This document shows, one piece after another, positions 1 to 10,377 of a DNA stretch of 64,000 nucleotides. Both the position numbers and the translations under genes were made by a program. The number at the start of each line of letters is the position of its first letter. Position 1 is the stretch's first letter. The notes under the pieces are model-generated. The model was not told where the DNA came from. It saw only the letters and a list, made by a program, of their open reading frames with translations, and made no database searches. This DNA is from Sambucus nigra (lineage: Eukaryota; Streptophyta; Magnoliopsida; Dipsacales; Adoxaceae). The DNA lies in the NCBI GenBank assembly GCA_949130495.1, contig CASBWL010000422.1, positions 496,001 to 560,000 on the forward strand, written 5' to 3'.

Positions 1-156
1 GTTTTGCCCCTGTGGGGGATTTTTCCTCAATTATGTGTGTTTGAATAACTCTTGCATGATTTCATATTGTTTCAATCACACCTAGTTGCATGTTTAGGGT
101 TTGTTTGGGTTAAAAGGTGTTTTAAATATAATTTGATCATTTGAACGCAAGCGCCA
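1..156 (+). mobile_element. Element A: end of 5' LTR (window-truncated)
   Basis: The first 156 bases match 3599-3754 at a constant offset of 3598, with scattered substitutions, so the window opens inside the 5' LTR of the element whose 3' LTR ends at 3754. The LTR end is placed at the terminal CA (155-156), 12 bases before the primer site. The left target duplication lies outside the window. Confidence 0.85.
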
Positions 157-168
157 ACTCTTTTAATT

Positions 169-180
169 TGGTATCAGATC
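169..180 (+). other. Primer-binding site of element A (initiator-Met tRNA type)
   Basis: TGGTATCAGATC differs by one base from TGGTATCAGAGC, the usual plant retrotransposon site for the 3' end of initiator methionine tRNA. It follows the LTR end by 12 bases, which fixes the element as plus-strand. Confidence 0.85.
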
Positions 181-257
181 AGGTTACGCTAATCTATCGC
201 GTATTCCTTTTTCCGCAAAATTTTTCTAAGATATCAATTTTCTGAAAAAATTGATTT

Positions 258-1159
258 TTGAAAAAAGTGCGTGTTCAAATGCAGAAGTTATATAATAAAG
301 TGCCTATTTTTGAAAAAGTTCACGACCATGCTGAGAATTTAAAAACTTTGAATTTGAAACTTTGCAAAAGAATTAAAGTTTTGGAAAAAGAAAATTCTCG
401 TTTTAAATCCGCAATGGATCTTTTGCAAACGGTTCAAAATCAAAGAGATTTTTATCGTGAAAAATTTGTTTCCTTGGACCATGACTTTGTTTCTTTAAAA
501 TTGTCCAAGAAGGAGTGTGATGATAGGGTCCAAGTTTTAGAAAACGAATTAGAGGACCTTAAAAATTCGATGGTTTGTGTTTGTGCCAAAGATGATAAAA
601 AAAAAATTTAGTCAATGAGTTTGTGGCACGTGAAGAGACTCTTAGGGAAAAGTTTGCTTTAATTGAGGGGGAGAGGGATACCCTTTTATAAATTGTTGAA
701 AATTTAAAAAAGCAATCCCTGTCTTGGGAAGAGTCTAATTTGTTGCTTGAATCAAATATTTTGAAGTTCAAAAATGATTTAAACGATTCAAGTAGGTTTG
801 ATTGTGATGGTAATGGCGCATCTTGTTCTCATGCTTCTAGTGCTAAAGCCAAAACCATTATTCGTTTTAGAGGGTCAATTAATCCCAAGGACATTAGAAA
901 AGATCACACTTTAGGTAACATTCCTTCCATTTACACATGCTCACATTGTGGTAGGGAAGGTCACCTTAGGAGATTTTGTGTTGATCTTGGAAGAAGTCCT
1001 AGGATGTCGAAGTCTAGTGTTACCTTGGTTCCTAAATCCCCCACACGTTGTTTCACATCTATTTGGGTTAGGAAATCACTTTTGGATACACTAGATTTTA
1101 GACAAATTGATTCTCGTTTGCTTGCACATGATTCTTCACTTGCCATATCATATAGATGA
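258..1159 (+). pseudogene. Gag-like protein with coiled coil and zinc knuckle, element A
   Basis: The reading frame begins with a highly charged, leucine-rich stretch (258-611) that looks like a coiled coil, then continues in another frame (from about 612) to a CCHC zinc knuckle (CSHCGREGHLRRFC, about 920-970) and a basic tail ending at 1159. The frame changes at a ten-A run at 597-606, and a TAA interrupts the second frame near 690. The knuckle is that of a retroviral nucleocapsid, which binds element RNA inside virus-like particles. Protease, integrase, reverse transcriptase and RNase H are all absent before the 3' LTR, so the element is non-autonomous. The N-terminal gag core also seems missing, because the coiled coil begins only about 75 bases after the primer site. 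Assignment to the Sirevirus group rests on this knuckle plus the repeated polypurine tracts and LTR palindromes; it is an inference. Confidence 0.7.
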
Positions 1160-2652
1160 TTGTGTGTGCATGTTTGTCATACACTAGTTGTGGTTTCATG
1201 ATTTATACTTATTTGCTAGTGTTATGACATGTGTACTTTTTGTATATATTTTTGTTTTGAAGAATTTTGAAAAATACAAAAAGATTTTATTTTGATAATA
1301 TTTTTTGAAAAAAAAAAGGCCAAAAAGATTTTTCTGTTTTTTGCACCTTTTATGGATGAGCATTTAAGTTAGCCAAGTCACAACTTCATTCCATTTATCC
1401 ATGTGACTGTTTGATTGAGATTTGAGAGGCTACATCATTTCATCCATGTGCTTTACATTGATTGGAGTCTTTGAGATGTAATTAGTGATATCTTCCTACA
1501 TGTTTGACTCCTATATCCTTTATTGCACACATGCACGACTATATTTGATTATTGCACTTATCTATCTCATGTTGGCTTGCGTGTTTTCATCTCAATCCTG
1601 TCTATACAATGAATACAATGCGATAAAACTTGACAAGATTGGATTGCATGTAAATACCGTTTTGGTGAGACTGTGTGTATATTTTCATAGCGGGGAGGGG
1701 CTGCGAAAGTTGATTCTTATCCTTTGCGCAAAAGCCACCGTTAAAAAGGACCTAAAAAATGGAGGAATTTTAATATCCGAGGTCCTAAGAGGTTAAAAGA
1801 GCCCGAAAAAAATTTAAAGGCAATAAAAAGCTATTCATGCCAAATATGGGCCACTTAGGTTTCACCATCAATTCTCCAAAGTTTGAGAATTTAGAATGCC
1901 TCTATTCAAAATAATATCTGAGGGAGTTTGGTTGGAGAATTTTTTAAACGGGTTTGCACTTCCTTGAAAGTCCTGAAAAAGCATAAAATCATTTTGGACG
2001 TTATTGGTGTGAAAATCATTCTGAGCTTTGATTTGTTGATTTGATTGAGTCAATATCTTATATTGTCATTATCTTACACCAAAGGAAGCATTTGAGTTCA
2101 TTCGCTAGGAATATCCAATATTCATCGTGCACATATGTCATGTTTGTATGCATTGATTTTCCTATCGAATTTGATCACACCACTTCATTTACGCTATCAT
2201 TGACTTGGTTGCTTTGTGTTCATTCATGGTATGATTTTATCCTAGTGACACCCTGCACTTGCTTATTTGATTTATTTCTCTAATTTGTCCATTTGGGGAC
2301 ATCATAAAAAGGGGGAGAAAGAATTATCATATTATGGGGGAGTTTGAATTCTGGGGGAGTTTTTGAGATGTTGCTTATGTTTTTATCATATATTGATATC
2401 CATGTTATCTCATTTCAAACTCGATACGTCACTTGGTATTTTTTCTTTATCTCATTTGTGTAGGTACTACATTGATGATCTCTGAATTGCACACCCTGAT
2501 GAGAAAAGATTTGAGATTCCTGAAGATTTGTAGATCAAACGATGAAGACTATTCATTTGTACCTTTTCCATTTTTGGGTTCATGGGAGGGTAGATTTGTA
2601 TAGGCAATTTCATATTTGATAATTCGGATTTTTATGTATGTACCGGCATAGA
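1160..2652 (+). other. Non-coding 3' internal region of element A
   Basis: About 1.5 kb between the gag stop and the 3' LTR. Short open frames here show no recognisable domain and no continuous coding. Several purine-rich tracts resembling polypurine tracts occur near its end: 2306-2321, 2334-2343 and 2351-2359, each built on GGGGGAG. Confidence 0.6.
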
Positions 2653-2664
2653 CATAGGGGGAGA
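2653..2664 (+). promoter_or_regulatory. Terminal polypurine tract of element A
   Basis: CATAGGGGGAGA lies just upstream of the LTR start TGTAAGG. This is the usual plus-strand DNA primer of an LTR retrotransposon. The three upstream GGGGGAG tracts (2306-2359) repeat its core. Confidence 0.75.
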
Positions 2665-3137
2665 TTTGTAAGGACATTTTTCACATGTCCGAAATGTTTC
2701 ATTTATTTATGTCATACGCCGCTACATTTGGCACGTCACCTCACGATCTCACATGACGGCCTCTATCCGAATTCCGAGAATCAAGCATGCATTATCTCCA
2801 CTAATATGTCCCTTATCTGCATCAATGACTTCACGTTCCTTGATTCTAGGCTTGTAATGCAAGTGGAACGCAAGAGAAGTCAAATCAGTGAAACAAGGCA
2901 TGATAGGGATGTTCAAGGGCAAATTGGTAATTTTACAGCCACCGTCCGGAGGACCGGTCAACTGGAAAGTTGAAGAGCTTGCCGCAACAAAGATACTGGA
3001 AGAAACGGCACCTCAATTTGAGCTACGGTGAACAAGTTATGGCCCGTTGAAAATGGAGATATGTTCATTAAAAAGTCTGGAAAATTTTCTAAGTGTTTAA
3101 GCATCAATTTCCAGCACACTTTCTCGAACCCAGACCC

Positions 3138-3191
3138 AAACCGGTTCGGAGGGGCGAACCGGTTCGCAGGGGTACCCGAACCGGTTCGGTG
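3138..3191 (+). repeat. Three GAACCGGTTCG palindromes in the element A LTR
   Basis: Three copies of AACCGGTTCG occur at about 3139-3149, 3155-3166 and 3175-3191. Each is self-complementary, and the spacers are GC-rich. They lie about 60-110 bp upstream of the TATA box. LTR palindromes are a described trait of Sireviruses. Confidence 0.8.
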
Positions 3192-3251
3192 TACCTGTAC
3201 GCTGGATAGAATTTCAGCATTTTAAGATCGTGGGTCTCTTCATGTATTTCC

Positions 3252-3260
3252 CTATAAATA
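3252..3260 (+). promoter_or_regulatory. TATA box of element A LTR
   Basis: CTATAAATA is a strong plant TATA consensus, set in the middle of the LTR with AATAAA about 330 bp downstream. This is the expected U3-R order. Confidence 0.65.
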
Positions 3261-3754
3261 CCAACTTCGGGAGAGTTGTTTTGCAAAACTTTAGGAGACG
3301 AATTTGAGAGTCCAAATACACCTAGTCTTCATATTCTTGAGTCCCAAGACTCATGTTTTGATTCACACATCATTGCCAAACCTTTGTGAATCCTTTAAGC
3401 AACCCAAGAACACAACTTTGGTTTGTTCAACCCTTGTGGAGGAGACCGTTCTTCTTCTTCATTGCAGCCCTACTGGAAAGGGATAATTCCAGCCACGACT
3501 ACAGAATCCGATACCCGAGGGTAATTCTTAGTCAACTTGTATTTTCATTGTAATCCGATTGTGAGCCGTTTTCTTACAAATTATAGTGAAAATAAATGGT
3601 TTTGCCCCTGAGGGGGATTTTTCCTTAATTGCATGTGTTTGAATGTTCTTGCGTAGATTATCTATTTATTCAATCACATACTGCTGCATGTTTAGGGTTT
3701 GTTTGTGTTAAAAGGGTTTTATATATAACTTGATCATTTGAACGCGAACACACA

Positions 3755-3972
3755 CGTTTCTCACCATATACCTCCATAAAATATTCGTGACGATTTCAAC
3801 AGCTTGAATCTCGGACAAGAAGCTCGTCTCTAAATGGTCATCGAGGCCAAATGCGGACGTAGTCTTCGTTTTGTAGCAATGGTTTTGAATGGAATATGCC
3901 AAAATAACTAAGCTATAAGCAATTATATAATCTTGCTTTTACATTCATATTTTTTAACATATCAAATTACAA

Positions 3973-4050
<78 letters not shown>

Positions 4051-5279
4051 ATATGAAATAGATTATCTAGACAATGGATTTCAAGCAATCTATGACATTC
4101 ATCATGTAACAATAAAAAAAATTATATTGATATATCTGTACTTTTATTGTCATATTAAACGTAATGTCTCTGTTTTATGTTGATTGTCTCTTTATATAAA
4201 GTCACGAAAATATTGCATATTATCAATCTTGTTGAAATATCATGACAACTAATAGATAGTCATGTTACCTAGGTAGTGTAGTTTATAAAAATTAATATAC
4301 TTTAACACTAGTTCGTTTATCTTTTTCCATGCATTCATTAAATTCTTTATTAAGCTCAGATTGACCTAATATGATCTATGGTTAGGTCCACAAAAGGCCA
4401 CTTAGTATGCATTAATTGCCAGTTCTTGTTTCAGACCTCATATAAGTTAAATTTTTGTAGTTGTGTAAAATAAAATATTTTATCTTACTTATAATGTTGT
4501 GTATAATTTTTTTCTTCGATATTTAGTTAATTTTGATATATGCCTTAGATATACCATTATCTCTCTATATGGGTATGTGTGTGTGTGTGTGTATATATAT
4601 TAAATAATGTAAATGGATAAGAATATTATACGAATTTGAGAATTCAAAACATACGAATAATGATTGGTGTGCAAACTATCCAAACAAATAAGAATAAGGA
4701 AATGCATAGTGAACTTCTACACAATATGTATAATGAGTACTATGATATATGTATCGTATCTGTCCTTTTTACACCATACTCCCATATATAAAAAGATTTT
4801 CCATAGCCTTTAAATATTTCCTAAAACGATCCATAAATAAAGATAGGTTTAACAATGTGATCATTCTACACGTGCTTTTTATTAATTGGACTTATAGGAA
4901 ATTGTGACATTTTTTAAAATGAAACAATTATGGATGATTTTGAAAATCTTTGCCAACTGCTTGTTTTTTGGATAAAAACATGTTGCGGAATGTATGTTTC
5001 GACATTAAGCTTAATTTTTTTTATTGTTACCAATAATAACCAAATATTTTATTTACAAAATGGGAACATCATATTATAGTTGAGATTTAAGGGTTCGAAT
5101 TATAAATTCAATATATAAAGATATTACCTTTTATTTATATCTCATTTTATCTATTTTTTAAGCTAAGTAGGCATTATAAGTATTAAGTTTAATGTGATTG
5201 TATTAATTAATTATTTTTGTTTCTTTGAAATAAGTGGCAAAATTTTAATTCGATTTTAATGATTTATATAATGTTCCAG
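3755..5279. other. Gene-free AT-rich DNA upstream of the CRK transmembrane exon
   Basis: No coding sequence is recognised, apart from one GC-richer 146-bp segment (3757-3902) with an unassigned minus-strand open frame. The remainder is AT-rich with a (CT)n/(ATCT)n tract at 3974-4050 and a (TG)n(TA)n tract near 4571-4600. The 3' end has a pyrimidine-rich splice acceptor at 5279 and is probably CRK intron 1. Confidence 0.6.
3974..4050. repeat. Compound microsatellite (CT)n(ATCT)n
   Basis: About 40 bp of CT dinucleotides run into about 35 bp of ATCT tetranucleotides. Confidence 0.97.
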
Positions 5280-5399
5280 ATGGAAACGAAGAAAGACGAC
5301 CAAGAGTAATTATCATCATCACAAGTATAACAACTTTAGTGCTGGTGTTGCTAGGATTTTGTATTTGCTATTGGAGGAGAAGGCAAACATCAAAAGAAG
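5280..5399 (+). pseudogene. Cysteine-rich receptor-like kinase, transmembrane exon
   Basis: A 120-bp exon bounded by a clean acceptor (pyrimidine-rich, GTTCCAG at 5273-5279) and a donor (AAG/GTATAA at 5400), phase 1 at both ends. It encodes a short charged segment, a hydrophobic helix of about 20 residues (IIIITSITTLVLVLLGFCIC) and a basic stop-transfer run (YWRRRQ). This is the pattern of the small second exon of plant CRK (DUF26) kinases, which holds the single-pass plasma-membrane segment between extracellular domain and kinase. The ectodomain exon would lie further left and is not recognised here. The next expected exon is at 31461-31652, about 26 kb away. The family is supported by that downstream exon. 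Listed as a pseudogene because of the frameshift there and the absence of later kinase exons. Confidence 0.72.
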
Positions 5400-5694
5400 G
5401 TATAAAACGTTCTTGAAATCAATCATCCCCACCCCACAACCACACACACAAACAAATAACAAACATCGGTAGCGGTACAATCGAATCTAAAAGAAACCCA
5501 ATAATTTTTTTATATAAACATCAATATTATATTAATTAAAAAATATTGCAGTATTGTTACCAATCCACAAAGCAAACTCAATTAAAAAGAACAAAGATGA
5601 AAAACATCCTTTCATAGAAAATTTGAAAGTTGTCGAAACAACCTAGTAAATTGAAAAATATAGTATAATCTCTCTCAATGAATTTTTATCTTCT
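5400..5694. other. Start of CRK intron 2
   Basis: AT-rich intronic sequence between the exon donor and the hAT relic. A 33-codon open stretch after an AG near 5550 is too weak to call an exon. Confidence 0.5.
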
Positions 5695-7922
5695 AAAAGA
5701 GATACGCACTTGCATAATTGGAGATGGAATTACAGACACCCCTTTTATGTATTGAAGACAACTATCACTTAATCATTCATCGCTCATGTGGTTTCAAAGA
5801 TCATATTTCATTATATTCAAAGATGAAAATGCCATCTCAACTGTAGCAGCGATAATAGAAAGAATTAATGATAATTTTATAAGCTTCTAAATCAATCCAT
5901 AAAGAATGTGCCTTCCTGTCTTAACCATATTGTTAGCCAAATCCCTATAAACTCAAGAAAGTCAACATTAGATTTTATCTCTTTAGTTGATTCTGAAGGA
6001 CAATATGTTGCTGCTCTGTGAAATCATCGAGATATAAATTAAAGAGACAAACCAATTTTACATAAAATAAATTTTCAATTTACCTTATTAAAATGGTTGT
6101 TAAACTCATCAAGTTTCTTACCCATGCCAAGATAAAATCTATCATTTCGATAATGATATATATTTATTATCAATGATCCTCTTCTCGATTTTCCTACAAG
6201 ATTATAATTATCCCGTGCATAAGGAATGAAAACACCATATTTCGTACAACAATAATAAGCTTTTTTTTTAAAATTATCCCATCCAAAATCTCTCATTTTT
6301 TGCAATCGTTACACTGAAAGCCTCACCAAATTTATAGCATTCACGATATCTTGACCTCTTCATTACAATGTTTTCACAACTTCATTATTGAATCCAAGGA
6401 TATTTTTCGTTAAAATCATAGTGATAATGAAAATTAAAAGTTTGTACTTTTTTTGTCAAATTCAATTACACATTTTGTATCCGTGTAATCCTCTACCAAC
6501 TCTTTAAGGGCGATAAGAATGGATATGGAAATAACAATAAAATCTATTAGTATACCATAATGCGAGGTCCAACGTATATCACTATATTTCTTGAGATTAG
6601 TCTCTTTGTTTAATCATCGGCCTTTTGATAATTTATCACATTCTAGGATTCTTAAAAACACTCTTGGATTCGTTTTCTTGAAGGATGCCTTGACGCTTTC
6701 ATGATGACTAAGTAATATTCACAAACTTATAAACTAACAATAAGAATTAACGTTGGTGTGTAAATTGAAGTGCCAATCCAAGTTGGTGTGTAAAATAGTG
6801 AACATAAAATGTTCATTTCTTCTCCGTTGGAATCAATGATTTAAGTCCACTATAACTTTTACCGTGCAACTTTGTCATACTCAACTTATATAATTGTTAA
6901 AATAGGCATCAAGAGAAGCTTTAAGTGAATTTTCCATAGTGTTTTCATGTAGTATGCCTAAAATTATATCCATCACAAAATCTCTCATCCATATATCATA
7001 AAACAATGGCCATTTTCTTTTTGATGGATGCATCACGAGTTTCAACCATAAATAAAGTAAATGGTTCTCCATCGAGATGTTGTAATATTTCCTAGGTGAT
7101 ATCACCCAAAATAGTATTTATAACATTTTTTTAAATTTTCAGCAATTTGAATAAGTGATACAATGGAGAAATTTTTAGCACAACACTATTAAATTTTTAT
7201 TTTTATTAGCTTTACATTGTTAAAGTTAAAAAAAGTCACCCTTATTCATCGACCCTGCTGAGTTGTCATGGATATGTAAAGATAACCCTTGTCGTAGAAG
7301 AAATGAAATAACTTTGATGGTCATATTTAACCAAAGATGATAGTTAATTTCGCCCTCCTTCGATTTGTTATTGATTACTGTCTCAATATGTTTGTTTTCC
7401 TTCAGTAAATATCGACTCTTTATATATACAACATTATGAGAACTAGTGTGGTGTCAAACATGTTCTTAAAGTATTCAATTATTTTTATATTTCTTAATTC
7501 CTCCACTTATGAATACATCACTTTTATCTAGGTCCCAAACTCTGAACAAAATAAATATTAAGGAAAGAAAAATGTATCATCCTTTTTTACTCTATACTCC
7601 AACCAACTCATAGATTGGGTGTACCACTTTGGATTGAAATGACGAGCCTTGCCTCAAATAATCGTTTAAGGAAATGATTGAACAGTGGGTTGAGAAGGAC
7701 CCATTTAGAAATTGGCTTATTGTAGTCTTAATCATTCAGATTATAATTTGAAATGCAAAGTCTTAAACAAGGATCATAAGGAACATTAGACAAGTCGCCG
7801 ATAATGCATTTTTTATTTATCTTTTATGGCATAGGTTCCACTTTAACGTCAATGTTTTCGGGGCGAGGAGGTCCAACATCAGTAGAAACATTTTCACGGG
7901 TTCTTTGGAAATATTTTTCCAT
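5695..7922 (-). pseudogene. Decayed hAT transposase (TTF-type finger, DUF4371, hAT C-terminal domain)
   Basis: Reading the minus strand from 7922, the start MEKYFQRT resembles the beginning of plant TTF-finger hAT proteins. Next come a PYDPCLRLCISNYNLND segment (about 7735-7797) and RHFNPKWYTQSMSWLEYRVK (about 7595-7660), matching the TTF finger region. A LNMTIKVISFLLRQGLSLH block (about 7205-7395) matches the start of DUF4371. A degraded catalytic-core stretch (6881-7105) and FYLGMGKKLDEFNNHF (about 6083-6145) follow. The end, LSIIAATVEMAFSSLNIMK (about 5775-5880), matches the hAT dimerisation domain. All landmarks are in the right order, but stops and frameshifts break every one, so the gene is dead. 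It once cut and pasted an element of this family. Terminal inverted repeats and the 8-bp duplication were not found. It lies in the CRK intron and predates little-mutated insertions such as D. Confidence 0.85.
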
Positions 7923-8237
7923 ATCTAAAATAAAATATAATATTGTAATTCTTAATATTTTTAACCTTGTCATCTTGTCAAATATAGGACATTAATTTAG
8001 TAATAAACTAAACATATTGCAAAACTCAAAATCTAAATAACAATCAATTCCTAGAACCATAATCGATACAAACAACTACAATATTATGCGATTTTAGTAA
8101 AATACGTCAATATTTTTTTTGTGAAAAGAAAATATTTTATCAATAGATGGAGAAAAATCCTCTCCAATGGCACTTAAAAGCACTAAAGAAAATAAATTAC
8201 AAAAATTTTTGAGATCTTAAACGAGTAGCAGCTGGCC
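7923..8237. other. AT-rich spacer
   Basis: No recognisable gene. It separates the hAT relic from the DUF4283-type relic and contains short A/T homopolymers only. Confidence 0.5.
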
Positions 8238-8949
8238 TTAAATTACGTTTAAGGGCGATTTCTCCTCAGTAGTTAAATATGGAAAATAATCCTTTTCCTT
8301 AGTTCTCTTTCGAGTAAATCCTTTCACCTCAACTCGATTTGTAGAATCTTCAATGTTCACTAGAATAGCAAAAAGAATTACTAATTGTTGTTGTTTGAGT
8401 TTGATCTTTGGGATTTCAACATATAAATCAATTCTGTGTTTATATTCTTTATCTTCTTCCTGCATTGATTGAGAAGATAAAACCTCATTGGATTTTGATA
8501 TGTCTTCTAACGGCGAAATATCACCATTAGACTCACTAGAAGATTTTTCAATATCCCCTAAATCTTTCAAATCCTCTCGAATAAGAATCCATTCTTGGCC
8601 ACAAAACGACATCTTCCTAGAACGTGGCTTTGAGACTTAGAGGAGGTTTTCAAACCCTAAATACTTCCACGTAAAATGTCTTAACCTCGAGTTAAATTCG
8701 CATGTTCAACAAACGGAATTGTAGTGGAGTTTTTTATTTATCCACTTTTATGACTTTCTTCCCATTAATCTCAGCAGATCTTGAAATTCCATGCTCCACA
8801 TGGGATTGAGTGAGCTATCCAACATTCAAATTTGGAGATACTCCTCTTTTTTTGGTTGCGCCAGTCATATCCGTTGGAATAACAACTACATTAGTTGACT
8901 GGGTATTCCCCATAATGCTATTAAAATGAATTTTGTCCGAAATAATAGG
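8238..8949 (-). pseudogene. C-terminal part of a DUF4283-type (LINE ORF1-like) relic
   Basis: A 124-codon open frame (8612-8238) is acidic and serine-rich at first, then basic. A second short open stretch starts near 8913. Neither has a domain I can name. They are assigned to the DUF4283 relic at 13700-14600 by position: removing copia element B (with its GAATC duplication) joins 8954 to 13700 on the same strand. The expected LINE ORF2 is absent to the left, where the hAT relic begins. It could equally be an unrelated gene fragment. Confidence 0.35.
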
Positions 8950-8954
8950 GAATC

Positions 8955-9827
8955 TGTTGAAGAATTTTTTTAATTATGCAGAAAATATAAACAGATGTTT
9001 GGATTTGAGGCGTAATAAACTGCTGTCCTTAAGGTGTTATTTGCCCCCACTCGTACAGAGTTTGCTAATGGGTCTAGGCAAATTACCTCCAAGATACAAC
9101 AAATCCACGGGTTTATTCAAGTATCAAACTTGAATAATAACCCAGAACACTCTATGAAATTGGTAAGAAGAAATAATAGAGAGAAAGAGAATTTTCGGAA
9201 TTCATTATGACAGGATTTTGCCTTCTATATATAGCCTCTTGTGGTGTCCTTTCATGAAGAGACACCACATCCAAAGGTCATTTAATCACGGCCCTTGGAT
9301 ATATAACTATATTTTGAATGTTCCAGATTTGAACTAAAAAGGTGCGACTGTACGGATTAATATTTAACGAAGTGGCGCCAAAATCCGACGGTTCAGATCC
9401 ACTCGCGCCATAATTATGTGTCATTTATTATGGATTTAATCTGGACCGTTTGATCTTTTGACATTGTCAAAAATCAAAGGCTCCTACTGCTCCTCACGAT
9501 GATGCGTACGTGCGAAGTGCAAAGTGCGCCTCTAAAGCGCCCAAAGCGCCCAATCGCACTTTCGCACACGCGCGCGCGTGCGTGCGGATGGTGCAAAGCA
9601 CCATCCTTCGACCTATGGTGTACACTAGTAGCATACACTTCAATGCACACAAGTAATCTCTTATGACACAAAAGAATTTATTAACCCACTAACTTTTTCA
9701 CACTTTTCCAATGAGGGACTTTGGTTTTCCCACTTCCCTTTGTCTTTTCTTATTCCAATTAATTGATGGTTTTAACCTTTCATTTTCTCTAACCATTAAT
9801 ACCCATTAATATTAAAATCATCCAACA
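8955..9827 (-). repeat. Element B 3' LTR (873 bp)
   Basis: On the minus strand it reads TGTTGGATGATT to TTCTTCAACA. It contains a TATA box (9225-9234), a hairpin beside it (9240-9269), and a CpG-rich block (9490-9600). It borders a polypurine-like tract (9828-9845 minus strand, AGTGGAGGAT). Confidence 0.9.
9225..9234 (-). promoter_or_regulatory. TATA box of element B LTR
   Basis: CTATATATAG lies on the minus-strand promoter side of the LTR, immediately downstream of a 9-bp-stem inverted repeat (9240-9269). Confidence 0.6.
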
Positions 9828-10377
9828 ATCCTCCACTAGATTTTAATATTAATGCAATTTCTTCTTGTGATATGCTCATGCATACAAGGAGGTATCTTTC
9901 GATTTAAACCTTCAGTTAGTGAATATATATCAAAGTTCTAATAAGACAATGGTGTGCCATGCATTAAACCTTGTCTTATTATTTAGAACCGGATATATAT
10001 CACACATGAGATATCCCAATCTCTACGAGATGTTCAATATGTTTTTAGCACTATTATGGCCATGTGCACTATCTTGGCTTCATGAATATTTACAAGAATA
10101 AACCCAAAATCTTGCTAGAAGCGGCACCACTTCCTATATTCATATAGGTGAAGTTCTCTTGCATGTCTTTGCTACTTTAGACAACGAACTTCATTAAGAG
10201 TTAAACTCATCCTCTTGGCGTAGCAATATGCACTGAACATCCTAGAAGGGACATGAAATTGAATAAATTTCAGTGCAAAACTAATCACTTATCAGTAACT
10301 TGTTATTACCCATTAAACTTTGGAATAGTGGTAATGCTATTACAAAGCTGGGTTACCATTACCGGTGACTATTGAAA
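9828..10377. other. Element B non-coding 3' internal region
   Basis: Between the RNase H stop and the 3' LTR. It has no conserved coding, and ends in the purine-rich tract next to the LTR. Confidence 0.6.

Larger units (their letters stand above)
2667..3754 (+). mobile_element. Element A: 3' LTR (1,088 bp)
   Basis: Begins TGTAAGGACA directly after a polypurine tract. It ends at 3754, where identity with the 5' LTR end (1-156) stops. It holds a TATA box (3252-3260), an AATAAA (3591-3596) and three palindromic AACCGGTT boxes (3138-3191). The end dinucleotides are TG and CA. Confidence 0.85.

Noticed and set aside
597..606. Programmed frameshift at the ten-A run in the element A gag
   Set aside because: A downstream in-frame stop (near 690) and missing N-terminus point to decay; a run-length change explains the frame loss.
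1485..1796. 103-codon open frame as an envelope-like gene of element A
   Set aside because: No hydrophobic segments or domains expected of a Sirevirus third gene, and A/T-biased codons.
5540..5655. Open stretch after a possible acceptor near 5550, as an extra CRK exon
   Set aside because: The upstream sequence is not pyrimidine-rich, the encoded 33 residues match no CRK region, and it ends in a stop.
9540..9600. CRISPR-like or regulatory repeat in the GCGC-rich block
   Set aside because: No regular spacer structure; it is part of a plant copia LTR.
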